The position numbers and the translations under genes are program-made. The notes under the pieces are model-generated. The model was not told the DNA's origin. It saw only the letters and a program-made list of their open reading frames with translations, and ran no database searches. DNA of 21,720 bases from a virus. Shown here piece after piece: positions 19,975 to 21,720 of this stretch (position 1 is the first letter of the stretch; each line of letters begins with the position of its first letter). Location: positions 1-21,720 of IMG/VR virus record IMGVR_UViG_3300044691_000536. One strand, written 5' to 3'.

Positions 19975-20139
19975 ATGTCCACCATACTGATTATCTTAGT
20001 GCTGCTGCTGCTGTTCGGCGGCCTCGGAGGCGGCTATTATGGTCATACTCAAGGCTATTACGGCGTTGGCAGCTTCGGTGGGATTGGGCTGATTGTTGTC
20101 TTGCTGGTCCTCTTCCTTGTCTTTCGAGGCGGCTTCTAG
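19975..20139 (+). CDS. DUF3309-like small membrane protein
   Basis: 54 residues, with a Leu/Ile-rich helix (3-15), a Gly/Tyr loop 'GGLGGGYYGHTQGYYGVGSFGG' and a second helix ending FLVFRGGF. This layout matches the DUF3309-type tiny membrane proteins frequent in alphaproteobacteria. GGAG lies 8 bases upstream of the ATG. Function of the family is unknown. It is followed after 2 bases by another membrane protein. Confidence 0.7.
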   Translation: MSTILIILVLLLLFGGLGGGYYGHTQGYYGVGSFGGIGLIVVLLVLFLVFRGGF

Positions 20140-20141
20140 CC

Positions 20142-20261
20142 GTGGCCTGGGATCTGATCGTCTACTGTCTATGCGTGGCATTCACTGTCGGGTGGCTCGT
20201 CGGAGCGTTTATCGAAAACCGGCGTGCTCGTTTGGTGCATGACCTAGGCGGACGGCCCTGA
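20142..20261 (+). CDS. 39-residue single-pass membrane protein
   Basis: The GTG at 20142 lies two bases past the previous stop. One transmembrane helix (about residues 4-24, 'DLIVYCLCVAFTVGWLVGAFI') is followed by a basic cytoplasmic tail (ENRRARLVHDLGGRP), as in many tiny phage proteins. Function unknown, but the hydrophobic/basic pattern and tight spacing support coding. Confidence 0.5.
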   Translation: MAWDLIVYCLCVAFTVGWLVGAFIENRRARLVHDLGGRP

Positions 20262-20321
20262 TTGTCCATCGCCGCGGCGCCTATTCCTGTCGGTGCCGAC
20301 CCGTGACAAGGCCAACGCGGG

Positions 20322-20345
20322 GGCCGGTTTCTTTCCCGACCGGCC
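20322..20345 (+). other. Hairpin in leader before structural gene
   Basis: GGCCGGT (20322-20328) pairs with ACCGGCC (20339-20345) around a 10-base loop. No T tract follows. It lies 61 bases before the next start codon and may be a leader structure. Confidence 0.4.
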
Positions 20346-20406
20346 GGCGGGCTAACGCAGTAACCTAACGGCGAGGGCTTCGCCGATCATTTAAGGAGCT
20401 ACCCCC

Positions 20407-21087
20407 ATGGCAGGTTCTGTTGTCATCGCTGCCCTAAAGAATGACGCAACTATGGATATTCCGATCACCGGCGTGGCCGCTGATGGCACCACGGTTGTGC
20501 CACTGCCGGCCGGCGTCACTCCGGTGTTAGGACCTGTAAGTGACGCAGTGAGCCTCGGCGCCAAGATCGTCCCGCCCACCGCGCCGGCAACTGGGTTCAT
20601 GTTGCACATCAATGCGCTCGTCCCTCTGCAAGCAACTGCGATGACCGTCGAGGTTGATGACGGCACACTCAAGCCGATGGTGTTGACGGTCAGCGCCATC
20701 GTTGCCGACATCCCGCCGGCTGCCAGTGTTGGTCTTGATGTGGCTCATGCCACTGTCGGCACGCAGCCTGTTCCGGGTGCGGTGGTGGTGGTGCCGCCAG
20801 TAGTGATGGAATCGGCTGACAAAACCTCAGTCACCACCGCTGGGCCAGTCATCAACGCGTCGCGCACTCCAGGAACGGCCTCAACTGGACCGTTTGACAC
20901 GTTCGCGCTAACGGCAAACCCAGGGTTCATCGTTGTCAATGGCGTGACGGATACGGTCACCTCGCTTGAGGTGGTTCAGCTCTTTTACAAAGGACATCAA
21001 ACCTTCCAGCAGAACAGTGCGCTACTGTGGTGGATGTGGGATGGCACCACCCCTTGGGTATCCACCCCAACTGACCCGACGATCTAG
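20407..21087 (+). CDS. Probable structural/decoration protein with depolymerase-type module
   Basis: A 226-residue protein with a strong ribosome site (AAGGAG, 9 bases). The N terminus (1-130) is a beta-rich Ig-like domain, similar in style to the next structural gene at 21578 ('D.P.T..ADGTTVVPLPAGVTPV'). The C terminus (about 134-226), from ESADKTSVTTAGPVINASRTPGTA to 'FQQNSALLWWMW', is a divergent copy of the two 89-residue modules in the depolymerase (ESVDKTDINSAGPTINASPNPGTA ... QFNGTQWF). The module probably binds carbohydrate or mounts on the virion. Exact role inferred. Confidence 0.7.
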   Translation: MAGSVVIAALKNDATMDIPITGVAADGTTVVPLPAGVTPVLGPVSDAVSLGAKIVPPTAPATGFMLHINALVPLQATAMTVEVDDGTLKPMVLTVSAIVADIPPAASVGLDVAHATVGTQPVPGAVVVVPPVVMESADKTSVTTAGPVINASRTPGTASTGPFDTFALTANPGFIVVNGVTDTVTSLEVVQLFYKGHQTFQQNSALLWWMWDGTTPWVSTPTDPTI

Positions 21088-21126
21088 CGCCATCTAAGGC
21101 ACAGCCTCCGAAGTAAAGGTCCACCA

Positions 21127-21534
21127 ATGGCAGATGATCCGAACCCCACACTTCGCGCTGAACTTGTGGCTGCGAACGCCGTGCTAGCCCCTCAGATTCG
21201 GGGGCTCCACGATCTTGCCCTCGTTTCCATATCCTCCGAGCTTGCGGCTGAGATTGCCAAACAGATCGCTGCGCGCGAACGTCGGCGTGATCTGATCAAT
21301 GGCGTTATCGCGTTGCTGGATGGTGCGTTGCAGTCGCTGAACGCGCTGCAAGCTGACGGATACCCGTTACTTCCAACTGTGCCTCTCCATGCTGCGCTGC
21401 TCTCAGAACTGTTCGGCGAAAAGACTGATCTGGATGCCGCTCATGGGCTGTTCACGCCAGAACCGGCGATCGCTTTGGATGTCGCGAACGCACATTTCAC
21501 CTCTCAGCCGGCTCCGCCAAACGCGGGACCGTAA
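21127..21534 (+). CDS. Hypothetical protein of structural module
   Basis: A 135-residue protein: two long helices (about 8-75; 'ELAAEIAKQIAARERRRDLINGVIALLDGALQSL') followed by a Pro-rich tail with 'LDAAHGLFTPEPAIALDVANAHFTSQPAP'. The phrase LDVA(N/H)A also occurs in the preceding gene (GLDVAHATVGTQPVPG), hinting at shared ancestry of the tails. The helical first part could oligomerise. No family recognised. Confidence 0.6.
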   Translation: MADDPNPTLRAELVAANAVLAPQIRGLHDLALVSISSELAAEIAKQIAARERRRDLINGVIALLDGALQSLNALQADGYPLLPTVPLHAALLSELFGEKTDLDAAHGLFTPEPAIALDVANAHFTSQPAPPNAGP

Positions 21535-21577
21535 CCGAGGCGCCAGTGCACGGCGCTAACCACAAGGAGACTCCCCC

Positions 21578-21720
21578 ATGGATATTCACAACACCCAGGT
21601 ATTTCATATTCCGCTTACGCTCACCACCACCGATGCTGCTGGCGTTGTGACCGTCATTCCGGTGCCGGCCGGCGATGTGTTCACCCCGGTTTCCAGTTCT
21701 CCTTCGCTCAGTGTCACGGT
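21578..21720 (+). CDS. Ig-like structural protein, 3' end outside window
   Basis: The first 47 complete codons of a gene starting at ATG 21578, with AAGGAGACTCCCCC upstream, the same leader style as AAGGAGCTACCCCC before 20407. The sequence 'IPLTLTTTDAAGVVTVIPVPAGDVFTPV' parallels the N terminus of the 20407 protein (IPITGVAADGTTVVPLPAGVTPV), so the two are probably paralogous beta-sandwich structural proteins. Confidence 0.65.
   Translation, partial: MDIHNTQVFHIPLTLTTTDAAGVVTVIPVPAGDVFTPVSSSPSLSVT

Overview
The window reads as part of a tailed double-stranded DNA phage genome (free phage or prophage) of a moderately GC-rich alphaproteobacterium. Acetobacteraceae or a related Rhodospirillales host is my best guess, from the look of the DUF6456-type protein, the terminase, portal and MuF proteins and the carbohydrate-linked modules. 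That assignment is inference from memory of families, not a search. No integrase, tRNA, rRNA, CRISPR array or insertion sequence is visible.

Layout. (1) Positions 3-3806, replication and early genes: a RepA-type P-loop ATPase, then a 160-bp block of repeated ACTGGCGCA motifs with a nested inverted repeat that looks like a replication origin, then a DUF6456-like protein and a run of very small coupled genes. (2) Positions 3814-4390: a 13-bp inverted repeat and the terminase small subunit. (3) Positions 4416-8799: a tail-fibre/depolymerase block in three reading frames (four Ig-like domains; an SPRY-like domain; one Ig-like domain, two 89-residue modules, a GH26-like glycosidase and a GH16 glycosidase). 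The junctions indicate one ancestral protein. (4) Positions 8796-9765: an aspartyl/asparaginyl-hydroxylase-like oxygenase and two tiny coupled proteins. (5) Positions 9785-11662: an ATPase-dead, truncated paralogue of the terminase large subunit, directly followed by the intact terminase. (6) Positions 11695-17651: small genes, a third terminase-like fragment, the portal, a lipase-like hydrolase, a Rha-HNH fusion with a structured leader, and the MuF-type head protein. (7) Positions 17648-19567, minus strand: a compact, largely ATGA-coupled cassette headed by a ribbon-helix-helix regulator, carrying an orphan Ig-like domain and membrane or secreted proteins; it looks like a moron or accessory operon. 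(8) Positions 19615-21720, plus strand: small membrane proteins, then probable structural or decoration proteins, the first of which carries the same module as the depolymerase; the last gene runs off the window.

How it fits together: DNA packaging (TerS, TerL, portal, MuF) forms the backbone, but the small and large terminase genes are separated by about 5.9 kb of adsorption genes. The fibre proteins probably bind and cut a host surface polysaccharide. The most unusual points are the three-part fibre whose Ig domain straddles a frame change, the two-enzyme depolymerase, the dead terminase paralogue with a further fragment near the portal, and the nested palindrome inside the putative origin.
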